This document shows positions 50,401 to 63,917 of a stretch of DNA of 64,000 nt, one piece after another (the stretch's first letter is position 1; the number at the start of each line of letters is the position of its first letter). Source of the DNA: Glandiceps talaboti. Lineage: Eukaryota > Hemichordata > Enteropneusta > Spengelidae. The notes under the pieces were generated by a model, which did not search any database, had not been told where the DNA came from, and saw only the letters and a list, made by a program, of their open reading frames with translations. The stretch lies in NCBI RefSeq assembly GCF_964340395.1, contig NC_135549.1, forward strand, positions 1,991,001-2,055,000. The letters run 5' to 3'. The translations under genes and the position numbers were made by a program.

Positions 50401-52469
50401 AACTATTAGCACAATGAATATACTGGTAGATGCCAGGCAACTTGGCATAAAAGAAACCATTTAGTTACATAAATTTGCATTAAGTAAACATTCCACACAC
50501 TATATATATACAGATAATATCACACATGTAAACCTGTCTGCAGTTATTGCATCTCATACTATCATAGGCATAAAATACCTAAATTTATACCAAGATATTC
50601 TGATTAAAAAAGACTAACTTTAAAAATTGCACTTCTGGACCTTATGGTAGAGTTTTAAATTTAGCTAAGGATAATACATATTTTTGTTTCAGATACACAT
50701 GATATGTAATAATAACAGAACCCCATGATGTGTGACATTGAATGTCAGTATGGGTACTCAGAGGGATATTTCCATTCCACTTGTACTAGTTGTGTTTTCT
50801 GGTGACTTTCACTTACTACATTTGAGAAGGTACAGCTGCAAAAAAAATTTCGCAAGCTTTTGAAGAAATACCCCAAGTACACCACATTTGCACTCCTGGC
50901 TCATGTGTCATGGGGTTTCTATCCCAGGCAATTCTATCATGATGGCAATTAAACTCGATAGTTAGATATGACTCCGTTTTGGGGGGAAATGATAAATCGT
51001 TTCTGACTTTGTATCTGGATGGTTATGGACTATTACTATAGAGGAAAAGATCTACTGTTCTGACCTGATGTACATTCTGTATGGAGTGTTCAATAATTAA
51101 CCCAGGTAAAAATAAACTACTAATGGATGAAGAGTTTGTAATGGTACTTAGTGACTCATTGCAAATAGACACAGACATTGGATTAATATTTGTATCATTA
51201 CAAATTCATTATTACTTCTGGTACAAAAGACTTTGTTTATCACAGTCTATCATGTCACTTCTGTGGAAGAGACAAAACATTGCAAATTTGACAGCACAGC
51301 TAAACTGTCCAATTTCATAAATAATTTTTATTCACTTATCTCTGAGAGTCTCATTAGATATTAGACTGTGGTCATCATCATTATTGTTGGCACTCCTGTT
51401 AATCATTTGCCAGCCACAGTATGATTAAGGGATCAAGTGCCTATATCAAAGAATCTCTGTCTAAGTCAGCAGACACTTTTGTACTATTGCAAATGTCAAC
51501 AAAGTGTTTTCTTCATGTTGCTATGGAGATTACATATGACTATCAATATTTACCTTGCAAAGCATCTATACAGCTCAGCACAGGAAAACCTAACCTTGTC
51601 CCTCTTTGCATCAACATACTGGTTATAGTACTAGCCTGACTGATTTTGCAACAGTTTCAGGGTTACTAAAATTTCACCAATTTGAAATGAAATACATGAT
51701 GCAGTGTAGCCTGTTGACAAGGATTCATATTAGTGGTTAGGCTGTAAGTCATGTCATGTCAGTCTCCTCTTTACATGTGCTGGCTGATAGGAGTGACACA
51801 ATACAATTGTATCTTACAAACTACATAGTGAACTATCTTAAAAATTTGCAAGGGACAAACTTGTTATGGGATTTAAATTTAAGAGCATTTTGATAAACTT
51901 GCCAGACTCTGTACTATTTTCATCAGATATAAGTGCATTAAAGGTTAAGGGGTTGTCATCCGTTTCCCCTATACCCTAACCCCCAAATGTTCCCTGGGTT
52001 TATTGCATGTGTACCAACTATGGTTTCTTAATGTTCTTGATGTAGAGTTCTCAGCAAAAGTTGGTGTCATCAACCAACAGTGCAATACAAATATTAGCAA
52101 CTCAGATGGTTCACATTGAAACATATTATTCTATTAAATAACCATTTTCACACACACACACACACACACACACAATATAAGTTTGTAATGCATCCAGTGG
52201 TTTCATTTGTTGACACACAAAACAACAAAGTGGAAATGCAGCATTTTCTGATTTTCAGCTGAATTGAAGGCTGAGAAAAACACACACCCAAAACATTTTA
52301 ATTGTTAACTTGTACCTTGAATACAAGGACCATTTAAATCAGTGCATATTCTTTCTACTAGTCTTCCAACAGGACCCTGATGAAAATCAAGCATTTTGCA
52401 GCTGAGGAAATAATATTGCTTAGTTGAAAAAAAGGCAAACCTGAGGGATCTACTTACAAGACAATCAAG
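50401..52469. other. Upstream region of the Kelch gene
   Basis: No coding exon could be supported. Open frames at 51081-51320 and 51421-51639 lack motifs. A short CA run is at 52149-52175. 5' untranslated exons of the Kelch gene may lie here but cannot be placed by eye. Confidence 0.4.
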
Positions 52470-54354
52470 ATGGCAGGCAAAGGTGGAGTGGAGTTCAAAT
52501 GGGATAAACTAGCTCCCATGCCAACCAAGAGATGTTACAGTTCTCCTATTGAATGTGATGGAATTCTGTATGTGGTTGGAGGATGTGACAGTGTGGGCAA
52601 ACCTATTGATAATTTAGAATCATATGACCCCAAGAAAAACAAATGGAAGAGACTAGCCAACATGCCAACAGAGAGGGCAGCCCCAGCTGTGGTTGCAACG
52701 AATGGTTGCATTATAGCAGTAGGGGGAGTAGGGCATGATCAAGCACCTGTTGGTGCTGTGGAAAAATATGACACAAAGACAAAGACATGGACATCACTCA
52801 AACCATTGGCTGAGTGTGTTATGGGAGTATCTGTTGTACTGTATGGTAAGTTGGTAAATATATATACCGTATATATATATATACGTGTGTTAGTTTGTCT
52901 GAAATAACATGTATGACACAACTTTTTTACATGACTTTGGAATTTTTGAATGAAAAATGTAAAGTTGTATCTTATTGGAAAATGAACAGGTTTAGAAAAT
53001 CTCAGCCAATCAATTTTGATCAGTTACTATGTCATCCTACATATCATATGTCAAATGTAAGGCTGAAGCTCATTGGATAAATGAATTGAAACAGATGTAG
53101 TACTCATCTCAGTCAATCAATTTTGATCAATAATATCATCCTACACACATCATGTTAAATGTAAGCCTGAAGCTTATCGGAAAATTAACAGATATACAAT
53201 TGTAGTACTTACTAAATCTCAGCCAATCAAGTTTGATCTTAATATCATCCTACCTATCCTGTCAAATGTAAGGCTTTAGTTTATTGGATAAATGAACAGA
53301 TCAGCCAATCACAATATCAATATGTATATTTATATCTTCTTGATGGTTACTATCTGATATCATTTGTTGAAAACCCCCTTACTTGCAAATCTGTTACTGA
53401 AAGTATTTGACAATAAACGATCATGATTTTACTGACAGAGGGCGCTGTGATAGTAATAGGAGGAATGAAGATTGATACCAATCCATCTGAGCAGGTAACA
53501 GTGTTAGATGTCAAAGAGAATGTTTGGCAGGAATTACCCAATTTACCATCACCAAGGTATGCCACAGCAGCCTTCCTCAAAGGAAAGAAAATCTATGTCC
53601 TAGGTAAGTTGATATATAAACTCAGAGACATGGCTTATTCACAATAGTACATACTGGTATCCAATGTCAAGCTGTTATGGAATGAATTCAAACTGTGCTC
53701 ATGCAAATGATTGCAGAAAAGCCATAGTAATGGACTTCTCTTGCATAACAGAGCACTTGTAATTGGTTATTTTAGTTTGGATAAATGGTATCATTAATAT
53801 TCAGTTAGTTTACACTGACCTCTCTAGTGACCTTTCCTCAAATACGCACCTAATATGTAAGTTATGTCTAGGATAAAACTCAACCCACTACCCACTGTAA
53901 GTCACCTGGGGATATGATGACATCATCAACCTAAAAATGTCAACTTTTAGACCTTGATCTCGGAATATCTTCATACTGCACAGATGACATACAGACACAC
54001 TCAAGTCTTTTCAAACCATTCTTTCTCACATTTTTTTTTCACAGGCGGAAGACATGGTAAAAGACCAACCACAGCATTTGAGATGTTAGATTTGCATGAT
54101 CCTGTGGAGGAAAGGAAATGGGTGAAACTTCCAGACATTCCCAGTAAAAGAGTATTTCCATGTTATGTAGAGTCTGATACTCATTTCTTTAGTCTTGGTG
54201 GACTACATGAAAACCCACAAACTAGAAGTCCTAATGATAGATTCAGTGATGCCATGGAGTCATTTGATATCGAAAACAGTAAGTGAATTCTTCAAATGAT
54301 GATTCTATGCCAACATAGGAAATGGAATTGCTGTAAAAGATACACAATCAACAG

Positions 54355-54453
<99 letters not shown>

Positions 54454-56060
54454 ATTACAATTGATGTAGGAATATGGCTAGCTTTCCTTTGTTTAGTTCA
54501 TATACTGTTATTTGTTTGATTTTGTTGGTCTGAGTTGATCGCTATCGGAAATAACATTAAATGAAGGTATTCTAGCCATATTCCTAGATCAGATTTTAAT
54601 CAGATTCACACAAAAATAAAACACATTCAGGAACTTAATCTCACATGCAGAGATTGCAGAAAAGGTACTTCAGCAGGTAAATTTATAGAATTACAAATGA
54701 AAGTATTTGACCTAAAACTTTGCCTCATTTCAATTGGCTCAGAGAAAAAAACAAAATCTCATCAACATTCCATTGTCTTGCTTGACAAAAATCTTGTTTG
54801 CAGTAGGGTTTTTGGTATTGCATGTACTGCCGTGTGAATACCATAAGTATGCATGTGAAACAGTGCAAGTAATCACTGGTAGATATGTAATATAATGTAT
54901 CTGTGTTTGTTATACAGATAAATGGACTTCTCATACACCAATGATTTGCAAGCGTGGTGACTTTGCTGCCACTTACATTGGAGGGAAGGTTGTAGCAGCT
55001 GTAGGAATGGGTATGTACCAAAGTATCACCAAAATTACATGATTACAAATCTTGTCTTTTTTTCTCTCTGCCAGGAGTGAATTGAATCTTGGCATCAACA
55101 GATGTAAGAAAGAAAATGTTTTTTTTATAAATGTTTTCCACTTAAGGGAATAAGCACTCAGGAGTCATGAATATTCATGGTGCAACCACAAATATATTAT
55201 TTCTACTACCTCCCATCTTACAATGGCCCACAGCAAAGATACCCTATAAAGGCACAAGATCAACTTGATGTTTCTCTGAAATCAAAAATAATTGTAGGCG
55301 ATATAAAATAGTGAAATGACTCTCCAGAACCCATAGTTTGTGAAAAAATATGTCTCTATTTCTTGGCGGGGCATTCCCTATAAGTGCATGTACAAACATG
55401 AAATTTTATGATGAAATTTGACCTGTGAAACATCTGTGTACACACCTCCATGTATACTGTCATGTAAACATAGGTACTGTCCTATGTAGGAAAGACAGAC
55501 CCTGTGACATGCCTGTATATACACATCAATGTATCAACAGTGTACTCAGCAATGTTTCAGCAGTGTATGTAGTAATGTAGCCACACCTTTATTGACAGTC
55601 CTGTTGCTACAGCTCTGTTACAACCCTGTGGCATCCTCACTGACACAGACCTGTACCACAAGAATGTTACAGGGGGTCTACATGTAACCTGTTCCAGGGG
55701 CAAAATTGTATTTGGCATGTACCTTGTTCAGGGAGAACACCAGTATGCACAAGAAGGGTCAGTATCCATGTTACCATGATTAGGGAGAGCAGAATAATTA
55801 CGAGTAGGCTAAAAGAATATATCTCCTTGATTATGCATAATTATGTGGTATACTTTTTTCCACTAGGTAATGAAGGCAACGCTTTATCATCAGCCGAAAT
55901 GTTTGACTTAGAAACCAATACATGGGAGAAGCTACAACCCTGTCCAGTCGCCCAGTGCTCCATTGCTTCTATTTTATTCAAAGATAAACTTCACATCATT
56001 GGTGGACTGTCAAACCAAGGGCCTTGTAATTTTATGGAAGCTCTCAGTGTTAAAAAGTAA
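52470..56060 (+). CDS. KLHDC8: Kelch domain-containing protein 8 (KLHDC8-like), 5 exons, 353 aa
   Basis: Exons are 52470-52845, 53439-53603, 54045-54278, 54918-55010 and 55867-56060, all joined in phase 1 with GT..AG sites. The protein consists of successive Kelch blades with the expected GG doublets: LYVVGGCD, IIAVGGVG, VIVIGGMK, IYVLGGRHG, FFSLGGL, VVAAVGMG and LHIIGGLS. Each is followed by a downstream W of the NKW/KTW/NVW/RKW type. There is no BTB or BACK domain. Length and repeat layout match the vertebrate KLHDC8A/KLHDC8B proteins (about 350 aa); family resemblance is clearest in the GGRHGKRPTTAFEMLDL and ALSSAEMFDLE stretches. KLHDC8 proteins are thought to act as protein-protein interaction propellers; KLHDC8B has been linked to the midbody. 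The start ATG has a good context (AAGATGG). Confidence 0.93.
52996..53312 (+). repeat. ~115-bp triplication in Kelch intron 1
   Basis: Three diverged units each contain CTCAG(C/T)CAATCAA(T/G)TTTGATC, ATCATCCTAC and GTAAGGCT-like text (starts near 52999, 53107 and 53217). Each holds a CCAAT or CAAT word. Non-coding. Confidence 0.8.
54356..54451. repeat. (CA)n microsatellite in Kelch intron 3
   Basis: About 95 bp of uninterrupted CA. Confidence 0.97.
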
Positions 56061-56441
56061 ACACAATCACTAGGATTTTACTTCTAAGGTGAAATATGAC
56101 AGTAGAAGTTTCTTTGAAATAGAGATTTGTCAAGAGACTTGCAGTCAGTAATGTATGTCAACAGATTTATTTTAACATTATCCAAAACAGTTATGCTGTT
56201 TTTGCTCTTAATGATAGAGAAGTTTACTTAAAAATTTGGAATTGTTTTCAAGATGATAGTGCAATGAATTGATAACTTCTATACCTTTAGATCAACAGTT
56301 ATATTTTGCTTATACATGCACAGTGTTTGTATCAATCAGTTGCAATTGCATGTTAGTGCATGTAACAGATAACAAGCATGTTTCTTCTGTGCTCTTTGAA
56401 ATCACAGGTTTTTTTTAGAATTTTGAAATACGAAAATTGAA

Positions 56442-56447
56442 AATAAA
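56442..56447 (+). promoter_or_regulatory. Candidate polyadenylation signal of the Kelch gene
   Basis: AATAAA lies about 380 bp after the stop codon, the first perfect hexamer in an AT-rich 3' region. Confidence 0.5.
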
Positions 56448-56934
56448 ACTAAATTTGTAAATAAGTAATATTTTATTTAATGAGAGATGAAAAAATGGAT
56501 GGGGGTTGTTTGTTTCAAATTATAGTAAAAACTGGATTATTTCCAAAATATTGACAAGTCTAGTCCAGACAATAGCAAAAAAGTAACAATCCTGCAATTT
56601 GCATATCAAAACATATTCAGAAAAACAACTACTGTTGACAGCCTGTTAGTGATCAATTATTTCATATAAAGTGACATTTTGTAGGATTGAAAGAAAGCGA
56701 TGCACTTCCTTAGAATATAAACAATTCAGAGAAATCAAAGTGACATATTTGTACTTATTTATTAGGCAGGTATATTCCACTAGACTGAACGATTTGTCAT
56801 TGTGAACACTCTTATCACTAGTTATTAGTGTTTTGCTAATTGATTACAGTATTTCTAATGTAAGTATAAACAAACTACTGCAACATATTGATGCATTACT
56901 AAAGTAGGTGTGTGTCTTTGTACAAAATCAAGGA
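56448..56934. other. No gene recognised
   Basis: AT-rich intergenic DNA. Confidence 0.45.
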
Positions 56935-57354
56935 GGGTCAGATCAAAGGAGTGCTGCAATTGTGTGAGTCATTACATGTCTAGCAATCTAGGGTCAGATC
57001 AAAGAAGTGCTGCAATTGTGTGAGTCATTACATGTCTAGCAATCTAGGGTCAGATCAAAGGAATGCTGCAATTGTGTGAGTCATTACATGTCTAGCAATC
57101 TAGGGTCAGATCAAAGAAGTGCTGCAATTGTGTGAGTCATTACATGTCTAGCAATCTAGGGTCAGATCAAAGGAATGCTGCAATTGTGTGAGTCATTACA
57201 TGTCTAGCAATCTAGGGTCAGATCAAAGGAATGCTGCAATTGTGTGAGTCATTACATGTCTAGCAATCTAGGGTCAGATCAAAGAAGTGCTGCAATTGTG
57301 TGAGTCATTACATGTCTAGCAATCTAGGGTCAGATCAAAGAAGTGCTGCAATTA
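56935..57354 (+). repeat. 56-bp minisatellite, ~7.5 copies
   Basis: The unit begins GGGTCAGATCAAAG and contains GCTGCAATTGTGTGAGTCAT. Copies are nearly identical, differing mainly in GGAGTG/GAAGTG/GGAATG, which suggests recent expansion. A single diverged copy of the unit's start occurs at about 59582-59600. Confidence 0.95.
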
Positions 57355-58080
57355 CACACATCATTACAGATAAACCTCATTCATAAGAAATTTCAAATTT
57401 GGCACCTCTTACAGTTACCAAGGTTTGTTGATGTTAAACAGCACTCCGTATGTCTAGCCATAATGTTATCCAATAGATGAGGTTGAATTCCAACAATGAA
57501 TAATTGCATGACGGTTTGGCATTATCAAAGTAAACAGTTATTCAACGTTGTGGCTGTGTAGGCAATGTTGTGACTACTATAGCTTAAATTAAAATCTACA
57601 TGAATACATCAGGACAAGTTCAGTAATGTATCAATATGTGCAGTACTGTAACAGCACTGTAACCAGTTAGCCAACAATTACTAATCTTTCAGTCTGGTAT
57701 GTACACAGGTACAGGTACAGATTTCAGGAGTGTAAGATTATCATATCACAGGGAGGAAGGGGGGGGGGGGAGTAAAAAGTACAGAGATTTCATAGATAAG
57801 TTGATAAAATGAAATCTCAAGTTAATTGTACACTTGTAATTAAGACTGAAATTCAAACAAGAAACATATATGGTATATTGTCTTCCATTTCATGTCTGAC
57901 AGAGTGGTATTGAGCCAACAACATCCCTGATCCTGGTTCTTGGTTGTGTAGTGGCTTCAATGTTACAATTCATGACTAACTTTACAAGTAACTAAATAAT
58001 AACTTGTAAATTTCCCCACTAGTATTGTTCTGTTATGATATTGATATTTAAACACAACTCAGTACTATCAACTATTGAGA
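57355..58080. other. No gene recognised
   Basis: Contains a G12-14 run near 57758-57770. No coding signal. Confidence 0.45.
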
Positions 58081-59095
58081 CTTACATAGCTGCCTTAGAC
58101 TGTAAGATACCTCATGTTGTTCCACCCTCACTGGCCTGTGACCAATATGTGATATAAGGGCACCCCATCACGGCATACCTTACATAGCTGCCTTAGACTG
58201 TAAGATACCTCATGTTGTTCCATCCTCACTGGCCTGTGACCAATATGTGTTATAAGGGTGCCCCATCACGGCATACCTTACATAGCTGCCTTAGACTGTA
58301 AGATACCTCATGTTGTTCCACCCTCACTGGCCTGTGACCAAAATGTGATATAAGGGCACCCCATCACGGCATACCTTACATAGCTGCCTTAGACTGTAAG
58401 ATACCTCATGTTGTTCCATCCTCACTGGCCTGTGACCAATATGTGATATCAGGGCACCCCATCACGGCATACCTTACATAGCTGCCTTAGACTGTAAGAT
58501 ACCTCATGTTGTTCCACCCTCACTGGCCTGTGACCAATATGTGATATAAGGGCACCCCATCACGGCATACCTTACATAGCTGCCTTAGACTGTAAGATAC
58601 CTCATGTTGTTCCATCCTCACTGGCCTGTGACCAAAATGTGTTATAAGGGTGCCCCGTCACGGCATACCTTACATAGCTGCCTTAGACTGTAAGATACCT
58701 CATGTTGTTCCATCCTCACTGGCCTGTGACCAAAATGTGTTATAAGGGTGCCCCGTCACGGCATACCTTACATAGCTGCCTTAGATACCTCATGTTGCTC
58801 CACCCTCACTGGCCTGTGACCAATATGTGATATAAGGGTGCCCCGTCACGGCATACCTTACATAGCTGCCTTAGACTGTAAGATACGGCATACGTTACAT
58901 AGCTGCCTTAGACTGTAAGATACCTCATGTTGTTCCACCCTCACTGGCCTGTGACCAATATGTGATATAAGGGCGCCCCATCACGGCATACCTTACATAG
59001 CTGCCTTAGATACCTCATGTTGCTCCACCCTCACTGGCCTGTGACCAATATGTGATATAAGGGTGCCCCGTCACGGCATACCTTACATAGCTGCC
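58081..59095 (+). repeat. 98-bp minisatellite, ~10 copies
   Basis: Units start CTTACATAGCTGCCTTAGAC and end near ATCACGGCATAC. Two shorter variant units lack about 11 bp after TGCCTTAGA, and one carries a partial duplication near 58885. Variants such as CACCCCATC/TGCCCCGTC define sub-types in blocks. Confidence 0.95.
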
Positions 59096-60689
59096 TTTAT
59101 TCCATTAAATCATCGATTTTATGTATGTCTAGATTCATTACCCCAGGGTCTAGGATAGATTTAAAACAAAGGTATACTTTCTATTACAAGTTACGCTATA
59201 GACAGTCTCTTGTGCTTTTTGTAGGGTATTCAAGATTGGTATTATGATATTTAGTATGAATACTTTGGTGGCAGGCAGGTAAGAGGAAGGTCGCCATTAA
59301 AATCACAACATTGGCACACTGTCTTTTCCATTCATGATATACTATATTAAATAGCTATACAAAAAAGCACAAGCAACTGTCTAATCCCAAGTGTACTTAT
59401 GAAGTTCCATAAATTTCTGAACCATGTGGAGATGGTTGTTTTTATCTGACACATCACATATACTTTATCATTTGTTTCTATATGAAAAAAAATGTGTTAC
59501 TGTTTACATACAAACATTGAATGATCAATATTTGCAAATATATTCCCAACGTAGTTTTGTATCTTTGTACAAAATGTAATACAATCAGATCAAAGGAGTG
59601 CCTTTATTTTAGACATTCTTACTACAATCAGTTTCAAATTTGGTGCTATTAGGGTTAAATCACAGTATTTTTACAGCCACAGATGTTCTTATACTAGCTA
59701 TACATGGATAGTAATTAGATCTTGCTGTTCTGTGAACATCCTACATTGATACAAGTTCATTATTATTTTTAATGTTCTTTTACTCCATACATTTTAATAC
59801 CATCCAGTAGTCTGGGCTTTTCAGCTCACTACAGTGTTGGGATGAGAATTGTAGCGTTTATATTTACCAATATGGCAGCCATTATTGGTAGCAATGAGAC
59901 TGGTATTAAAAGTTGCAGCTTACAGCATAGAGAGTGTGTGAGAGAAATTAATGTCCACAGATGACACTTCGATTGGCAAACATGTTAACACACATAGACA
60001 GCAATTGCATATCGTAGAACACATTGAGTAGGAGTCATCACTTATAGAAATTGAAAAATAATTATCAGAAGCATTCACAAATGTTTGATGAGTATGTTGA
60101 CACACTGCTGTTGAAATGAATGGGATAGATTTACAGGGTATTGAGGTTAGGTGACAGCTCGTTTTTCACATGCACATCCTTTGGTTGTATGTGTCAACAC
60201 TGAATATGTACACATCAGCCCTATATCAAAGTAAAATGTTATATGAATTGCCACCATCTAGGTAAAGCTGTTACTATTATAGTCAAATAAATCTATGGCT
60301 ATATATCACAGCAATATCAGTAATGTATCTATGTTGTTGCAGCACTTTTATCTTTCAATGTTTGAATAAAAACTGTAATAATATAAGCTGTGTTGTGTCA
60401 ACTCAAGGAAATTTCAAATTTATGAAATTCTACTTGGCAAAAGATTATCATATTTATATGATGTGGAATAACATGTAAGTCATAAACTTCCTGTAAACTT
60501 ACAAAGATCATGTCTGTTGGACAATTTTTCCAGTTTGCATTTAAAATCTAAATCACAAGCATTTGTACATGTTTGACAGTTCTGAAAACGTCCTACAGAG
60601 ATCGTGTTGCAGTGCTTATTAATGTCTCTAGTACATGTAATTTATAAGTATACTTTATTCCAAGTCAAACAGCAATTGATCATGACACC
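59096..60689. other. No gene recognised
   Basis: AT-rich intergenic DNA. A 61-codon minus-strand frame (59920-60105) has no motif. Confidence 0.45.
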
Positions 60690-61983
60690 CATTTCTACAG
60701 ACACGTTACCATGACACCCAAGTGTCTACAAACACGTTACCATGACACCCAAGTGTCTACAGATGCGTTACCATGACACCCAAGTGTCTACAGACACATT
60801 ACCATGACACCCAAGTGTCTACAAACACGTTACCATGACACCCAAGTGTCTACAAACATTTTACCATGACACCCAAGTGTCTACAAACACGTTACCATGA
60901 CACCCGTGTCTACAAACACATTACCATGACACCCAAGTGTCTACAAACACGTTACCATGACACCCATGTCTACAAACACATTACCATGACACCCAAGTGT
61001 CTACAAACACGTTACCATGACACCCAAGTGTCTACAAACACGTTACCATGACACCCAAGTGTCTACAAACACGTTACCATGACACCCAAGTGTCTACAAA
61101 CACGTTACCATGACACCCAAGTGTCTACAGATACATTACCATGACACCCAAGTGTCTACAAACACGTTACCATGACACCCGTGTCTACAAACACATTACC
61201 AATACACCCAAGTGTCTACAAACACGTTACCATGACACCCGTGTCTACAAACACGTTACCATGACACCCGTGTCTACAAACACATTACCATGACACCCAA
61301 GTGTCTACAGATACATTACCATGACACCCAAGTGTCTACAAACACGTTACCATGACACCCAAGTGTCTACAAACACGTTACCATGACACCCAAGTGTCTA
61401 CAAACATGTTACCATGACACCCGTGTCTACAAACACATTACCATGACACCCGTGTCTACAAACACGTTACCATGACACCCAAGTGTCTACAGATGCATTA
61501 ACATGACACCCAAGTGTCTACAGATGCATTAACATGACACCCGTGTCTACAGATACATTACCATGACACCCAAGTGTCTACAAACACATTACCATGACAC
61601 CCAAGTGTCTACAAACACATTACCATGACACCCAAGTGTCTACAAACACATTACCATGACACCCGTGTCTACAAACACATTACCATGACACCCAAGTGTC
61701 TACAAACACATTACCATGACACCCAAGTGTCTACAAACACATTACCATGACACCCGTGTCTACAAACACATTACCATGACACCCGTGTCTACAAACACAT
61801 TACCATGACACCCAAGTGTCTACAAACACATTACCATGACACCCAAGTGTCTACAGACACATTACCATGACACCCAAGTGTCTACAAACACATTACCATG
61901 ACACCCGTGTCTACAAACACATTACCATGACACCCAAGTGTCTACAAACACATTACCATGACACCCAAGTGTCTACAGACACA
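60690..61983 (+). repeat. 31/28-bp minisatellite, >40 copies
   Basis: The unit is TTACCATGACACCCAAGTGT followed by CTACAAACACG or CTACAGACACA. Shorter 28-bp units lack three bases (CACCCGTGTC). The GTTACC form dominates on the left and ATTACC on the right, as expected of stepwise expansion. Short repetitive open frames here are not genes. Confidence 0.96.
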
Positions 61984-62149
61984 CTCACTGAAGGCAAGCT
62001 TTCTCGTCAGACTGATTTTCTGTTGGCCTTCAACTTCAAGGTTGATTGAAATGTGCATCATGATTTTGGAAGTTTTGGGTAACGAGACAGAATGCAAGTT
62101 TCTAAACTACTAGTATCATTATCACAGGCGTTTTAAAATTGCATTAACG

Positions 62150-62260
62150 TGTGACATTGACCTTCATAGGTCAATTTACCTACATACAAGCACTGACCTT
62201 TGACATTTAACCTTCTATATTAGGGTCAACTTATTTAGATATTCTGCAGGTCGGTGACCT
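62150..62260. promoter_or_regulatory. Cluster of nuclear-receptor half-site-like words
   Basis: TTGACCTTCATAGGTCA holds two half-sites as an everted pair. TGACCTTTGACA (62194-62205) resembles a DR1 element. Further GGTCAAC and GGTGACC words follow within 60 bp. Sequence matches only; such hexamers arise often by chance. Confidence 0.3.
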
Positions 62261-62428
62261 TATGTTACACACCAATTAACTTACAGCACATTTGTGTTGA
62301 GGTGGGGGAGTATAATAATCAAAGTTTCCCTCTCAAAACCTCGTGAAAAAACTCGCATCTAAAAAGAAAATGTAGGAATATTACAATAAAAGTTTGTTGG
62401 AAATCTTTACCACCAATGTTCAGAAATA

Positions 62429-62822
62429 TATGACGTCAGTTATCCAAACATGTCTATATACAAATGTATATGACGTCAGTTATCCAGACATGTCTATATA
62501 TATGACGTCAGTTATCCAAACATGTCTATATAAATGACGTCAGTTATCCAAACATGTCTATATATATGACGTCAGTTATCCAAACATGTCTATATATATG
62601 ACGTCAGTTATCCAAAGATGTCTATATAAATGACGTCAGTTATCCAGACATGTCTATATATATGACGTCAGTTATCCAAACATGTCTATATAAATGACGT
62701 CAGTTATCCAGACATGTCTATATATATGACGTCAGTTATCCAAACATGTCTATATAAATGACGTCAGTTATCCAGACATGTCTATATATATGACGTCAGT
62801 TATCCAAAGATGTCTATATATA
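62429..62822 (+). repeat. 32-bp minisatellite carrying 12 CRE palindromes
   Basis: Twelve units contain TGACGTCAGTTATCCA then (A/G)(A)ACATGTCTATATA. Every unit keeps a perfect TGACGTCA, the consensus cAMP-response element, from 62431 to 62798. Spacing is about 32 bp, roughly three helical turns. Whether it acts as an enhancer is not known from the sequence. Confidence 0.95.
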
Positions 62823-63917
62823 CGTTGTTGTTGGGTCTGTAAGTTTGTGTTAGCCATACATGTTGGACCTCCTGCACCGATGCGTTAACCGTGTCACTGA
62901 CGGCATACTGTGTAAAACGTCATGCCAACAATTATTCTGCCAACTCTTCAGGAAACTATCGAGACTAAAAGGGTTTCTCATTCTTGTTGCGCAAATTTGG
63001 CATGTTTTCATTTATCGCCTGTCCCATGCAGAGTACCATATCAGTGTACACAAATGCGAACTTAGACTATAGTACTCTCTCACAGCCCCGTCGACTTTAA
63101 ATTAGTACTCTCTCACAGCCCGCCGACTTTAGTACTCTCTCACAGTCCGTTGATTTCAACATTTGTCATCATTTTACATTTTAATACTTGGATGTGTTTT
63201 GTGTTCAGAAATATCTTTGAAATCCACTTTCACAAATTTTATTTTTGAAAAAAGTGAGAAAATATTCGTAAAGACGCTTCTGAACTTTTTATTCACATTT
63301 CAAACATGGTAAAAATAGTGTGTTATCATGACGTAGAAGGATAGTTATAAATCTCGCCTTTTTTATCGAACACGTTCATTGTAACTGGCTCATGGTTAGG
63401 AAACATTTTATAGACCTCCAACGGGGTCCATTACTGATGTGAAATTAGATTTTTTCTAGATTTAAATTGGCTGAAATATATCTATTGTACAGTAGATTAT
63501 TCAATCTACTCCAAATATGACAGCCCTATTGTTTCTATGATATTTTCAATTATTAAAAGATTCCATTTGATTCTAGAGTTTCATTTATTCCATTTTGAAA
63601 TAAGATATTTAATATCCGTATTACATCTAATTCAACATCCAATTAGTTTGGCAGTGGTAATTTAATACACTGAAATATACAAACACCGTCATAACACCGT
63701 TATACATTCATTTATATTTTTATTCTTGTAATTATCAACCCTGATATTATTATGCAATAAACTTATGCAGGCATATTAAAACGTATTACGTTCGTACTTC
63801 CCTCTTAATCCTCACATTAATGGACTATAAAACCAGCCAAGCTGTTACACAGGAATCAAAGGTCACGGTGTCGTTAATGAATTGTCAGAGACCATAATGT
63901 TGCATATACTATAACAA
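62823..63917. other. No gene recognised; short 36-bp triplication
   Basis: AGTACTCTCTCACAGCCC-type text occurs three times at about 63071-63150. A 70-codon frame at 62860-63072 has no motif. Confidence 0.45.

Noticed and set aside
52846-52907. Extension of Kelch exon 1 to the stop at 52907
   Set aside because: It is intron read-through after a GTAAGT-like donor. The next blade continues in phase at 53439.
60866-62049. Short repetitive open frames (MTPKCLQT...) as a repeat protein
   Set aside because: They follow the 31/28-bp minisatellite and break whenever a 28-bp unit or substitution occurs. No start context or flanking exon.
56935-62822. CRISPR array
   Set aside because: The units are directly contiguous tandem repeats with no unique spacers and no cas genes, and the genome is clearly eukaryotic.
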